Source: Alloacidobacterium sp963823845 (GTDB lineage Bacteria; Acidobacteriota; Terriglobia; Terriglobales; Acidobacteriaceae). From it: a stretch of 64,000 bases of DNA. Position 1 is the first letter of the stretch, and each line of letters starts with the position of its first letter. The stretch spans positions 62,001 to 126,000 of the forward strand of contig CAWGND010000008.1 of assembly GCA_963823845.1 (NCBI GenBank), written 5' to 3'. Of the stretch, positions 18,932-28,238 are shown one piece after another. The notes under the pieces were generated by a model that ran no database searches, was not told where the DNA came from, and was given only the letters and a program-made list of their open reading frames with translations. Both the position numbers and the translations under genes were made by a program.

Positions 18932-20074
18932 ATGGCCGCCGACGAAGTAGCCAGCCTTTTCGCCCCGCTTGAAATTGGGAATACTACGCTGCCGAACCGC
19001 ATCGTGGTTTCTCCCATGTGTCAGTATTCGTCGGAAGACGGCTTTGCCAACGACTGGCATCTGGTCCATCTGGGCAGCCGCGCAGCCGGCGGCGCCAGTC
19101 TTGTCATCACTGAGGCGACTGCCGTCACGGCGGAGGGCCGCATCAGCCCGCGCGATCTTGGGCTGTGGAAAGACGACCATATCGTTCCACTCAAACGTGT
19201 CGTCGATTTTCTGCATGGACAGGGAACATTTGCCGGTATTCAGCTTGCCCATGCCGGACGCAAGGCGAGCATGTGTCCGCCGTGGATGGGCGAACGCATT
19301 GTGACTGTCGAAGAAGGTGGGTGGGATGAAGTGGTAGCGCCCAGTCCGATTCCATTTGCGCCGCATTACAAACAGCCGCAGGAGCTGGATGAAGCGGGAA
19401 TCGAAAAAATTGTGGAGGCCTTTGCGCAGGCGACCCGCCGCGCGCTGCTGGCGGGCTTCGACGTGATCGAAATTCATGCGGCGCATGGCTATCTGCTGCA
19501 TGAGTTCCTGAGTCCATTAAGTAACCATCGCAGTGACATATATGGCGGAGCCCTGGAGAATCGCATCCGTCCGCTGATGCACGTGGTTGACGCCGTGCGT
19601 AACTGGTGGCCCGAAGAAAAGCCGCTCTTCGTGCGTATTTCCGCCACGGACTGGACCGATGGAGGCTGGAATGTGCAAGGCTCGATCGCGCTGGCATCGC
19701 AACTGCGCCTGCGAAAAGTGGATCTCATCGACGTTTCCTCCGGTGGACTGGTTCCGGGCGTGAAGATTCCGGTTGGCCCGGGATATCAAACGCACTTCTC
19801 CGAGCAGATTCGCAGGCATACAGGAGTATTAACCGGTACCGTGGGCGTGATTACCGAACCGGCGCAGGCTGACCACATTCTGCGCACCGGGCAGGCCGAT
19901 CTGGTTTTGATGGCGCGCGAATTTCTGCGCGATCCTTACTGGGCGCTGCATGCGGCCGATGATCTGGGGCAGAAGATCGCATGGCCGGTGCAATATCTGC
20001 GCGCGGCCACCGCCGGTGTTCCGTCGCGCGAGCCGATTACGGCTGACTTAGCTGAGTCGTTGCGGCTCGCATAA
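18932..20074 (+). CDS. namA: NADPH dehydrogenase, old yellow enzyme (YqjM/NamA type)
   Basis: About 380 residues. ATG 18932 is preferred because GGGAG lies nine bases upstream; the ATG at 18923 touches that site. It is an FMN-dependent ene-reductase of the YqjM class: the cysteine in SPMCQYSS, the paired histidines in IEIHAAHGYLLHEFLSP, and the C-terminal FMN-phosphate region (GLVLMAREFLRDP-like) are visible. Such enzymes reduce activated C=C bonds and nitro compounds. It is preceded by two terminators. Confidence 0.92.
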   Translation: MAADEVASLFAPLEIGNTTLPNRIVVSPMCQYSSEDGFANDWHLVHLGSRAAGGASLVITEATAVTAEGRISPRDLGLWKDDHIVPLKRVVDFLHGQGTFAGIQLAHAGRKASMCPPWMGERIVTVEEGGWDEVVAPSPIPFAPHYKQPQELDEAGIEKIVEAFAQATRRALLAGFDVIEIHAAHGYLLHEFLSPLSNHRSDIYGGALENRIRPLMHVVDAVRNWWPEEKPLFVRISATDWTDGGWNVQGSIALASQLRLRKVDLIDVSSGGLVPGVKIPVGPGYQTHFSEQIRRHTGVLTGTVGVITEPAQADHILRTGQADLVLMAREFLRDPYWALHAADDLGQKIAWPVQYLRAATAGVPSREPITADLAESLRLA

Positions 20075-20112
20075 GTCACGGTTTCTGTTGCAGAAGCATA
20101 TGGAGCGTGGCC

Positions 20113-20118
20113 TATACT
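20113..20118 (+). promoter_or_regulatory. Candidate -10 for the MerR gene
   Basis: TATACT lies about 39 bp before ATG 20157, with a weak TTGCAG upstream at a 19-bp spacing. If used, the upstream in-frame ATGs at 20088 and 20100 fall inside the promoter. Confidence 0.3.
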
Positions 20119-20156
20119 TTCCTTTGAGTGGCAGCAGTTGGGCCAGCGGGCTTTCC

Positions 20157-20672
20157 ATGCAGAAGCAAAAGCATGCCTCACAACGACCGTCGCAGCGGGG
20201 AGGAGCGGTAGCCACCGCCATTCCCGACAAGCTGTACTTTCGCATCGGCGAAGTCGCCCGGCTGTGCAAGGTGCAGTCCTACGTTCTTCGCTTCTGGGAA
20301 TCCGAATTTCCTCAGCTGAAACCGAACAAGAGCGGCACCGGACAGCGTCTTTATCGCAGGCGCGATGTGGAAATGGCGTTGCAGATCAAGCGACTGCTGC
20401 ACGAGGAAGGCTACACGATCGCCGGTGCGCGCCAATTGCTGCAATCCGAAGGGCGTGAGGCGCGAAAGACGCACGGCTCGCAGCCGGAACTGCCTCTCAG
20501 AACGGAGATTGCAGGGCTCAGGAGAGATAAGAACGAAGTGCGACTGCAGCGCCTGCGCAAGGAACTGAAAGAGCTGCTCGGCATGCTTTCTGTCTCGCCA
20601 GCCGCGGCTTCGCATGAGCGCAAGGCAAAAAAAACGCCTCCCACTGAGCGGCCCAACCTATTTAACGAATAA
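20157..20672 (+). CDS. MerR-family transcriptional regulator
   Basis: About 171 residues from ATG 20157. The winged-helix MerR domain is clear: KLYFRIGEVARLCKVQ, then VLRFWESEFPQLKPNKS, RLYRRRDVEMALQIKRLL and a second helix pair. The C-terminal part is a Lys/Arg-rich helix (LQRLRKELKELLGML) without cysteine ligands, so the signal is not obviously metal. This MerR type is common in Acidobacteriota near housekeeping genes. Its target is unknown. Confidence 0.85.
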   Translation: MQKQKHASQRPSQRGGAVATAIPDKLYFRIGEVARLCKVQSYVLRFWESEFPQLKPNKSGTGQRLYRRRDVEMALQIKRLLHEEGYTIAGARQLLQSEGREARKTHGSQPELPLRTEIAGLRRDKNEVRLQRLRKELKELLGMLSVSPAAASHERKAKKTPPTERPNLFNE

Positions 20673-20674
20673 AG

Positions 20675-20944
20675 TCAGCGACGCGAATGTGCCGACAGTT
20701 CAGATTCAATTGAGCCATGAGTCATAAACCGCTCCATGGCAGCCATTGAGCAATTCTGCCCGCAAAGGTGATACATGTCAGGATTCCGGCTCTCTGCGAT
20801 GTTCCACGGCAGGAGCGTAAAACGCTGAGCCGGCTGGCCTTCGTCATAACAGGGTGCGTCGCCGAACATCACCATCCACCAGTGATTGGCCTCACCCTTC
20901 TTTTTCCCGCAGATGTCACATGTAAACGAAACGTCCCAGACCAT
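20675..20944 (-). CDS. Small cysteine-rich (zinc-binding) protein
   Basis: An 89-residue protein with a strong CGGAGG site before ATG 20944. It starts with a CDICGKKK knuckle, has a Trp-rich middle (NHWWMVMFGDAPCY) and a second HLCGQNC knuckle, so it probably binds zinc. No known family is recognised. Convergent with the MerR gene, stops 2 bp apart. Confidence 0.6.
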   Translation of the reverse strand: MVWDVSFTCDICGKKKGEANHWWMVMFGDAPCYDEGQPAQRFTLLPWNIAESRNPDMYHLCGQNCSMAAMERFMTHGSIESELSAHSRR

Positions 20945-21095
20945 GGCACCACCTCCGGTGAAGCGGATGTAAGGATACAGTACCCCAGAATGGGCTCCAT
21001 TTCGTGTAAAAAGTTGCGCTGGGAATTTCGCCGGTTCTCGGCCACAATAAGATCAAGGGGCATCCAAGGTCAAATGATCTTCGCTAAATACCGCT

Positions 21096-21296
21096 ATGCT
21101 TTGCCCTGATTGCTATAGCGATAATTTCAGGCTCTCCAGGCTTCGCTTGCGAGATCTCCGCTTTCTTGCGGTCTTCAGATATCCCATCCGCTGCAAAAAC
21201 TGCAGCACGCGTATCCATACATCATTCCGTCAGGCGCTGGAGATCATGCGCAAGCGTCGGACACCGTCTCCCGGCGAGACGTCGCCTCAGAAATAA
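21096..21296 (+). CDS. Small zinc-ribbon protein
   Basis: A 66-residue protein beginning MLCPDCYSDNFR, with a second knuckle CKNCSTR, giving a four-cysteine ribbon, and a basic tail. No ribosome site of note. Such short ribbons are widespread in Acidobacteriota; function unknown. A strong terminator begins inside its stop codon region. Confidence 0.55.
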   Translation: MLCPDCYSDNFRLSRLRLRDLRFLAVFRYPIRCKNCSTRIHTSFRQALEIMRKRRTPSPGETSPQK

Positions 21297-21331
21297 GAAG
21301 GGCGTGAATGAGATTCACGCCCTTCTTATTT
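21291..21331. terminator. Strong symmetrical terminator
   Basis: A perfect 19-bp inverted repeat with a three-base loop (GAG). One arm begins with AAATAAG and the other ends in CTTATTT, so it can act in both directions. It ends the zinc-ribbon gene and shields the IS110 copy. Confidence 0.85.
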
Positions 21332-21415
21332 CTTACTGTTAATGAGATGGTCCGCCGCTTGATCTCCCGGATGAAGTGAGTGATGGTGTTGGCAGGTTCA
21401 AGGAGGATCATCGAT

Positions 21416-22449
21416 ATGCAGATTCGTTCGGTAGGGATTGATCTCGGCAAGACGACCTTTCACCTCGTGGCCCTCAGCGCAGCTGGGAAGGTACTGTTGC
21501 GAAGAAGTTCACCCAGAAGCAGCTGATCACGTTTACCGCCAACCTGCAGACTTCCTTGGTCGGGATGGAAGCATGTTCGGGTGCTCACTTCCTTGGCCGT
21601 GCCCGGAGAGAACAGGGCCATGATGTGAAGCTGATTCCAGCTCAGTTCGTAAAGCCATTTGTGAAGTCGAACAAGAACGACTTCCTCGATGCGGAAGCGA
21701 TCGCCGAAGCTGTCGATCGGCAGAACATGCGCTTTTGTTCCGATCAAGACCGACGACCAGCTCGACCTGCAAGCTCTCCATCGCGTGCGGGATCGTTTGA
21801 TCTTACGGCGAACATCTGTGATCAGCCAGTTGCGGTCATTCTTGCTCGAGCGAGGCATGACATTCTCGAAGACACCAGCCAAGCTGAAGCTGGCGATGCC
21901 AGAGATCCTGGAGAACGCCGACGCGAATCTCACACCACGCATGCGCAACCTTGTCAGCCTGCTTTGGAGCGAGTGGAAGGATCTGGAGCAGCAGATCATT
22001 GTTATGAACGCGGACAGATCGCTTCCTCCGATCCAGCCTGCCGGCGACTCAGGCAGATCCCCGGCGTTGGCCCGCTGGTCGCAACTGCGATCGTAGCCGC
22101 GATCGGTAACGGCGCAGCCTTCCATAAGGGGCGTGAGTTTTCTTCTTGGCTTGGGCTTGTGCCACGACAGCACTCGACCGGTGGTAAGGCCCGACTCTTC
22201 GGCATCAGCAAGCGTGGCAACAACTACCTGCGCAAGATCCTCGTGCATGGTGCCCGATCCGCTGTATTGCGCGTGAAGCGAGAACGGTCTCCGTTCGGCC
22301 CATGGCTCGATGCGCTTGAGCAACGAGCGCCCATCAACGTGGTCATTACAGCCGCAGCCAACAAGCTTGCCCGTATCGCGTGGGCTGTTCTCTCGAGCGG
22401 ACAGGAGTATCGAGCGGTTCCGGATGCAATGATGCCTAAGCAGGCTTAA
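21416..22449 (+). mobile_element. IS110-family transposase, frameshifted
   Basis: AAGGAGG precedes ATG 21416. The protein starts MQIRSVGIDLGKTTFHLV (RuvC-like DEDD domain), changes frame near 21500 and continues KFTQKQLITFTANLQ and NDFLDAEAIAEAVDR. It changes again near 21735 (VPIKTDDQLDLQALHRVRDR) and again near 22015 into the C-terminal Transposase_20 domain (QIPGVGPLVATAIVAAIGNG, LFGISKRGNNYLRKILVHGA) ending at 22449. All conserved blocks are present, so about three indels inactivate an otherwise full-length copy. IS110 elements lack long inverted repeats, so ends are not set. Another partial copy is at 55065. Confidence 0.85.
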
Positions 22450-22705
22450 CCACGACCGACATCAAGTTCTCCAACCAAGGTCTGCACTGGATAGCTAAGA
22501 CGAACGAACAGTTCCCAACGGCGTGCTCGCAACCTGCGCCTGAAAATGGTCTTCCATGACCGTCCCGTTTATCAGGAAGAGCACGCAGCGCAACTCATCA
22601 TGGCCAGGAGACTCCACTCTCCACACAAAGGCCGAATACATTTGCGCAGATCTGTCGATCCACTCTTCGCTTTTCCCTTGCACTCAGACGGCGGACCATA
22701 CATTT
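22450..22705. other. Intergenic, no gene seen
   Basis: 256 bp between the IS110 copy and the CADD-like gene. Short frames exist but none resembles a protein. It may include the IS110 right end. Confidence 0.4.
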
Positions 22706-23425
22706 TCAGGCATGTGCTGCATTGGAGACCCCGCGCGCGTGTCGACTCCGCTCCACCCCGTCAAGGGCTGACCACAGAGCAGCCGCAGTCTGTTCGGCTG
22801 CGTTGAGCGCCTCCGCAACTGCTCCCGGCGCCTTGGCCAGTTCGCTCGAGATAAGCGTACGCCAGACATCGGCGTGCAACACATCCGCGGTCTGGTGCAG
22901 CGTGAAGTAGCGCGTCGTGGCGGAATCCGCACCATACAAATTCTTCAATCCCACGGCTTTCTCGCGGGCAATCGCGGGAACGCGCGATTCATAGGCATAG
23001 AAAGCGGACAAGGCAGCCGCGGTACTGCCTTCGCGCGCGATTCGCTCGAACGATGAGATCAGCTGCTGCGTTTCCGGACGCAGAGCACGCGCTTTCACAT
23101 CGGCTTCGCTCGTGCCCATGCTCCTGGCGAAATCCATCCACAGATCGCTGTGAGCGCGGCCGTCTGGCGCGCCAATTCCTTCTTCGTCGGCAAGATTGGT
23201 TGCGATCATGCGCCGCGTGGCGCCATCCTGCAGACGCGAATGCAGAGCGCTTAGATAAGAAGGGAAAGCGGACACATGATGCCAGTATTCGGCAGCATAC
23301 TCGCACAGATCTTCGCGGGTCAGCTCTCCTGCTGTCCATGCGTTGTAAAAGGGATGCTTCAAGAGGCTGTACCGCTCAATGCGCTCTTCTACCTGAACAA
23401 AAAACTCACTTGCGATGGTCTCCAC
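22706..23425 (-). CDS. CADD-like diiron protein, putative p-aminobenzoate synthesis
   Basis: A 239-residue all-helical protein of the TenA/PqqC-like superfamily, starting at GTG 23425 with GAGGAGA upstream. Predicted metal ligands are E81/E82, H92, E146, H177, D181 and H184. A tyrosine at position 27 (HPFYNAW) coincides with the sacrificial Tyr27 reported for chlamydial CADD, which makes p-aminobenzoate from its own tyrosine. A single-turnover pABA role in folate synthesis is thus plausible, by family. It lies just outside the accessory region, next to the first tRNA-Pro fragment. Confidence 0.85.
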   Translation of the reverse strand: METIASEFFVQVEERIERYSLLKHPFYNAWTAGELTREDLCEYAAEYWHHVSAFPSYLSALHSRLQDGATRRMIATNLADEEGIGAPDGRAHSDLWMDFARSMGTSEADVKARALRPETQQLISSFERIAREGSTAAALSAFYAYESRVPAIAREKAVGLKNLYGADSATTRYFTLHQTADVLHADVWRTLISSELAKAPGAVAEALNAAEQTAAALWSALDGVERSRHARGVSNAAHA

Positions 23426-23508
23426 GATAGTCTCCTCAATGCCAGTGTAAGGCAGAAGCAGTTTAAGGAATGAATGCTGAGAGTTTTTGGTAGATAAGAA
23501 TTAAAGAA

Positions 23509-23551
23509 TGGTCGGGGAGAGGATTCGAACCTCCGACCCTCTGGTCCCGAA
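23509..23551 (-). repeat. Degenerate 3' half of tRNA-Pro (distal att site)
   Basis: 43 bases match the 3' half of the intact tRNA-Pro at 56597, from the CCA end to the anticodon loop, with a two-base deletion in the acceptor region and one substitution. Even the GAAT flank outside the CCA is shared. The match stops at the anticodon loop (CCCGAA on the plus strand). It reads as an old attachment-site remnant at the far left of the accessory region. Confidence 0.75.
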
Positions 23552-23715
23552 AACGTAAACGAATTTGGGATCAGCAACTTATGATTCTCAACGACGGCGC
23601 TTCAACCTAAGAACGACCGCTCATTCGTGGTCTGAGTTTTCAGTCTGGATTTAATGAGTGCCCCATTGTGAGACTGTTACGAAACTCTTTGGGTAGGGCC
23701 AAATAGATGAGAAGA

Positions 23716-23741
23716 TGCCCTTGCGGAAGCGAGGGCATTTT
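23716..23741 (+). terminator. Terminator-like hairpin inside the IS left end
   Basis: TGCCCTTGC/GCGAGGGCA with a GGAA loop and a following T run, placed between the left inverted repeat and the transposase start. This placement would block transcription entering from outside the element. Confidence 0.6.
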
Positions 23742-23743
23742 CG

Positions 23744-25076
23744 TTGGGTTATATCCAAGGCGAAGGGCGGAGCCAGGGGACGCTTTTTCCAGTGGTGTTG
23801 GACGATCTGATTTCGGCCGATCATGTGTGCCGAGTGATCGACGCTTTCGTAGGTGGACTGTCGATAGCAGAACTGGGCTTTGAGCGTGCGGAATCGGCGG
23901 AGACGGGTCGGCCTGGCTACGATCCGCGCGATCTGCTGAAGCTTTATCTCTATGGATATCTGAACCAGCTACGTTCTTCGCGTCGTCTGGAGGCTGAGTG
24001 CCGTCGCAACGTGGAGCTGATGTGGCTGCTAGGGCGACTCTATCCAGACCATAAGTCGATCGCTGAATTTCGGAGGATGCACCGCGATGCGATCGCTGCT
24101 GTGGGAGCGGCGCTGGTGCGGTTCGCGCGCTCCTGCGGTCTGATCCGTGGTGAATGGATCGCTGTAGACGGCACCAAGTTCCGCGCGGTGGCTAGCGCTG
24201 AGAGTGTGCGGGAGCGCCAGGCACTTGAGAAGTATCTGGAGAGCATGGAGAAGGCCGACGAGGAGCAACAGACCAGCATCGACCCGTCCGCGGTGCAGGC
24301 TGCGCTGGAGAAATTACGTCAACATCCGGAACCGGAAGCACACTTTATGCCGGTGGCGGGCACGAAGGCTCCCGCCTACAACGTGCAGACCGCAGTGGAT
24401 GCGGAGCATGGGCTGATCGTGGCTCATGCGATCACTCTGAACGCCGGCGACGGCGACTGCCTGGAGCCCATGGCCGAAGCCGCGCGTAAGGCCTTGGACT
24501 CTACTGAGCCCATGCAACATCCTGGCCGACAAGGGCTATTCCAATGGCGAGCAGGCCAGCCGCTGCGAAGAAGCTGGCATGGTCCCGCATGTCCCGTCAC
24601 GTCGCGGGATCAATAATAAGGGCGACGGTTCGATGCTGGACCGCAGCGCCTTCCTCTATCAGCCCGAGACCGACAGCTTCCTCTGTCCCGAAGGCAAAAC
24701 GCTACGGAGGCTGGCGCTGTCCCGCAAGGACCGGGCAGTCTATTACCAGGCAGAGGCGAGCGACTGCGCAAACTGCGCTCAGAAGAATCGCTGCACCCAG
24801 GCTCCGAAGCGATTACTAACCCGCCATCTCTATGACGATGTCCTGAACCGCATGCAGCAGCGTGCCACGCCCGACAAGATGCGGCTACGAAGATGCACGG
24901 TGGAGCACCCCTTCGCCACGCTCAAATACCAGATCTTCGGTCACCCTCGTTTCCTGTTGCGAGGACTGCATGGTTCAAAAACTGAAATCAGCCTCGCGGT
25001 TATGGCTTACAACCTCAAACGCATGGTCAACCTGCTCGGCGGATCGACTCTCATCCAGCGCCTCGTTACCCCATAG
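23744..25076 (+). pseudogene. IS1182-family transposase with one frameshift
   Basis: The protein begins at TTG 23744 (GYIQGEGRSQGTLFPVVLDD), which matches the usual N-terminus of this family. The first 250 or so residues include VDGTKFRAVAS and VDAEHGLIVAHAI (DDE region). Near 24510 the frame shifts, and the rest (ILADKGYSNGEQASRCEE, CPEGKTLRR, a four-cysteine insert near 24760-24795, and EHPFATLKYQIFGHPRFLLR with the final catalytic Glu region) continues to 25076. A single indel separates two otherwise complete halves. Programmed frameshifting is not usual for this family, so it is probably inactive. Confidence 0.85.
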
Positions 25077-25180
25077 ACTTCCAAACAGCCAGCATCATCC
25101 CAGAAACCAAAGGCGCCCCTTCTTAGGAGCGCCTCCGTCGTGCTTAATGCTTTACCAGCCTTCAGTTTCGTAACAGTCTC

Positions 25181-25669
25181 CTTGGGATGGCCTCGAATCT
25201 AAAAGCATAGTTTGTAGACGAGAAGTAGGTGGAAGTCCAGCATCCAATGATTCTTTCCCACAGGAATTGGTGAGGGGCGTAGCTTTCCTACGCAGCAAGG
25301 ATAGGATAGGTGTGCCACACTTTCCGGGAGTGCTATGGAGAGTATCAAGGCAACTGTCCTTCTCGGTTCAGACCTTTTCAGGGCCGCCTACCAAACGAAC
25401 TAAGTGGTCTGGGATCAGCAGCCATCATTGAAGCAGCTAGAGTAGTGGCCTCCTCGATTTAAGATGGTTTAGGACCATTTGGGCTGGTTTCGACCGTACA
25501 TGGGGAGTATTGATAATGTGACCCCAAAGTTGGGCGCGCCGCTTGCCGGCGTCGGCGCGGGAGTTAAGCTTTTGTCGATTTTTATTAGTCATTTTGCTCA
25601 GCAATCCGCAGGACCGAGGATTCAAACTTGCAGAATTGGCACAGATGTCATTTCGTAGGTAGTTGATAC
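25181..25669. other. Non-coding stretch right of the IS element
   Basis: About 490 bp without a credible gene on either strand; short frames have poor composition. No strong hairpin or repeat seen. Confidence 0.4.
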
Positions 25670-27103
25670 TCAGGAAACCTGCGACACCTGAATGCGGTGA
25701 GTCCGCGCTGCCTTCTGAAGTTCCGCGTAGTCGCGCTCATTCTGTTCACTGTAAGCGAAAGCATATTTCGTCAGCACTTGATCGATTTCATCAGTTTTGC
25801 CGAGATACCCTGAAATCATTGCGGCATTTCCCGACTTGGCATGGGCCAGAGCCAGAGCCCAGCCGTACAGGCCACAGTAGGCCTCCATGCCTTTGCGAGG
25901 GGTACTCTCAGGATCAAACTCGTAGCTGCCTTTCATGTCGCTAAGCTGCCGAATGTAGAAATGCGTTTTATTGATAATCCCCCAACCCAGAAGAATGTCC
26001 GGAGACCCCGGTATCAAGCGCTGTCCGGAGACCGCGCGGTAACCTTGATTTTGGAAGGTGGGGCTCTTCAGGTATGGCGCCAGTACCGACTCCTCGGCTT
26101 CCTTAAACTGCAGGAAGAGGGGATCACCTTCGTCTTTGCCTCGCAGGAAGGCAACCCAGCAACGCGTTCCAACACTGCCCACGCCGACCACTTTGCGGGC
26201 TACGTCTAGCAATTGGTAGCGAGAGATTAATTGTCGTCGGTCCTCAGCTAACGACAAAAGATACTGCTCCAGGAATGGCCCTACGGCCGCACGAATAGGA
26301 AGCCCGATCTGGGTCTGGGTCTCGCGCACTACAAAAGGCGGATTCTCAACGATGCGTTGCCTGTTGTCGACCAGATCCGTCATCTCTTCCAGTACCTGGA
26401 GGTGGGACCCTTTCTCAGCCTTGGCGAGCGCTTTCTGCCACTTCGGCAGTAACTTTGACTGGACAGCAGCCATTAAATCGTCTTCGTGGATGATCGAATA
26501 CCATGTGGCCAGGTACCCCATTTCGGCATATTCGCGCATGTGCTGCCGGTATGAACTCACAATGGCCCGGCTGAACGACTCGCAGGATTCACCGTCGTTT
26601 CCGACAAACTGACCAGCTACAACGGCGCTCGTCGCCAGGCGTTTCAGATCCCACTCCCACGGTCCGGGGATGGTCTCGTCGAAATCATTGATGCCGAAAA
26701 CGAGGCTGCGCTCGGCAGAGGCAAAGACGCCGAAGTTCGATACATGCATATCGCCGCAAACCTGGACCTGAAGGCCGGTGACTGCCGATGCGCTGAGGTC
26801 CTGCGCCATCACGGCAGCGGTGCCGCGGAGAAATGCAAAGGGTGACGCCAGCATCCGGGCGTAACGTACAGGGATGAGTTCCTGGAGTCTGGTCTTGGCC
26901 TGGGTCTCAAGGATGGCGACAGGATCCTTACGCTTCGCCGGTGGTTTGAATTCTGCCAGACTTGCCCTGGGCACAGCTGTCCGCAGACGTTTGCCGGCAT
27001 CGATACAGTCAGCTATGGAAGTGCGGGGCGCACTGAATCTGTCGAGGAGTTTCTTGCTGCTGGTCAGATGTTTGGCAGATATTGATTTCGTCGATTTGGG
27101 CAT
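25670..27103 (-). CDS. DUF2252 family protein
   Basis: A 477-residue protein of the DUF2252 family, which has a protein-kinase/aminoglycoside-phosphotransferase-like fold by family knowledge. Visible motifs are CGDMHVSNFG (116-125), like the catalytic loop HxDxxxxN region of APH enzymes, and INDFDET (138-144), like the metal-binding DFD. The N-terminus is basic and Ser/Lys-rich, without a signal peptide. The substrate is unknown. It is the only metabolic-type enzyme of island 1. Confidence 0.9.
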   Translation of the reverse strand: MPKSTKSISAKHLTSSKKLLDRFSAPRTSIADCIDAGKRLRTAVPRASLAEFKPPAKRKDPVAILETQAKTRLQELIPVRYARMLASPFAFLRGTAAVMAQDLSASAVTGLQVQVCGDMHVSNFGVFASAERSLVFGINDFDETIPGPWEWDLKRLATSAVVAGQFVGNDGESCESFSRAIVSSYRQHMREYAEMGYLATWYSIIHEDDLMAAVQSKLLPKWQKALAKAEKGSHLQVLEEMTDLVDNRQRIVENPPFVVRETQTQIGLPIRAAVGPFLEQYLLSLAEDRRQLISRYQLLDVARKVVGVGSVGTRCWVAFLRGKDEGDPLFLQFKEAEESVLAPYLKSPTFQNQGYRAVSGQRLIPGSPDILLGWGIINKTHFYIRQLSDMKGSYEFDPESTPRKGMEAYCGLYGWALALAHAKSGNAAMISGYLGKTDEIDQVLTKYAFAYSEQNERDYAELQKAARTHRIQVSQVS

Positions 27104-27341
27104 TGATGGCTCGCAAGCCTCCGCAGAATCGCCCTGATAATCCGAACAACTTATATAACCACGTTTTTAGAGTTTTATTAATGTATTGTTAACGCGACCT
27201 GACTACATAGTTCCGTTGAATTGAGACTCAATCCCTTACCCTTTTGGGCGGGCGTTCACAGCTGCACGCAAACGCTTGATAGTCCAAATATTGAAGGTTC
27301 GTCGCGAGGCATTATTACATCTCATTGAAGGAGGAGATACA

Positions 27342-27725
27342 ATGCAGCATCCGTGGACGCGTAACTCGCGCATGCGATACAAGACGCCGCCACCTACTCT
27401 CCTCGTCTTTTACGAGAATGAGCTTGTGGCCGAATTGCAGAAAGCGAAAAAGGGGTATCTTTTCAAGTATCTACAGGCTTTCTGGGATCGTAATCTTTCC
27501 ACACTACCTGGAATATCGGTAGGGTCAGGCGAGGATTATTCTGAGTTTAATGAGTTGCCTAGCTTTTTTAGGGAGCGATTTCCCGACATGCGCCGGCCGG
27601 AGATTCAGCACTGGCTGAAGCGGAACCCCGACGTGGATTGCAATGACGATCTCCAGCGGTTGGGTACTCTGGGAGCGCACTCTATCGTCGACTCGTTTGA
27701 ATTGCGCCGCCCTAGCGCAGCGTGA
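27342..27725 (+). CDS. Stand-alone HipA N-terminal-domain protein (HipS-like)
   Basis: 127 residues from ATG 27342, chosen for the strong AAGGAGGAG site seven bases upstream. From residue 18 the sequence follows the HipA N-subdomain 1: LVFYENELVAELQKAKKG, FKYL, LPGISV, ELPSFFRERFPDM, and LQRLGTLGAHSIV in the place of the family's 'LGRDSVGA'. The kinase part is absent: the protein stops where HipA would continue. In HipBST systems the corresponding small protein HipS is the antitoxin, but no HipT kinase or HipB regulator is adjacent. It may be an orphan remnant or an independent neutraliser. Confidence 0.65.
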   Translation: MQHPWTRNSRMRYKTPPPTLLVFYENELVAELQKAKKGYLFKYLQAFWDRNLSTLPGISVGSGEDYSEFNELPSFFRERFPDMRRPEIQHWLKRNPDVDCNDDLQRLGTLGAHSIVDSFELRRPSAA

Positions 27726-28238
27726 TTGTTTGATGGGGGATCGCTCAGACTAAAATCCCCCACACGCCCTTATTAAAACCATCTACTTCTGGAACAATCG
27801 CACACAGCAAGTTGTCTGCAATCGAATCAGCATCTTGCAGCAGCTACCGACCGAAGTTTTTGGAACATATTGTTGGACTGCGCGGATGGCATCGATCACA
27901 GGAGCTTGCGCGGGGCCATACGTGGATTCTAAGCTATCAATTTGCGAATCTAGCCTGTTTCGGCCCTTTTTGCCAGCCGCTTTTGCACGTTAGCATGGAC
28001 GGGAGCCGGATAACTGCTGACCGGCCGTCAGTGGTGACACGGAGAACGGAAGGTGCCCCATCCAATTTGTGTTTGGCGCGGACCCCTTCACCTGTCGAAG
28101 TCTCTGTGCTTCTACAAAACTATTGACGACACAAGTCTAAGCGTAGAGACTATCTCTGCTCATCCGCAGTTAGAGCCGGCCGTCGCAGAGGAATCGCGGA
28201 CTCCTGTGTTTCATCATATATTGCCTTGAGGAACGTCG
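27726..28238. other. Long leader region before the DUF4038 gene
   Basis: 513 bp. A 104-codon frame (27812-28126) is present but has no recognisable features and poor initiation context. I see no clear promoter or hairpin. Confidence 0.35.

Larger units (their letters stand above)
23670..25180 (+). mobile_element. IS1182-family element with 17-bp inverted repeats
   Basis: The left end GAGACTGTTACGAAACT (23670-23686) is repeated perfectly in inverse at 25164-25180. The 1.51-kb element contains a short terminator-like hairpin, one transposase gene and about 90 bp of 3' sequence with a GC-rich hairpin (25111-25134). No clear target duplication is seen next to the repeats. Confidence 0.85.

Noticed and set aside
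22495..22683. 62-codon minus-strand frame next to the CADD-like gene
   Set aside because: No ribosome site or recognisable sequence; probably chance in intergenic DNA.
27342..27725. Complete HipBA toxin-antitoxin system
   Set aside because: Only the HipA N-subdomain is present; no kinase motifs and no HTH partner are adjacent.
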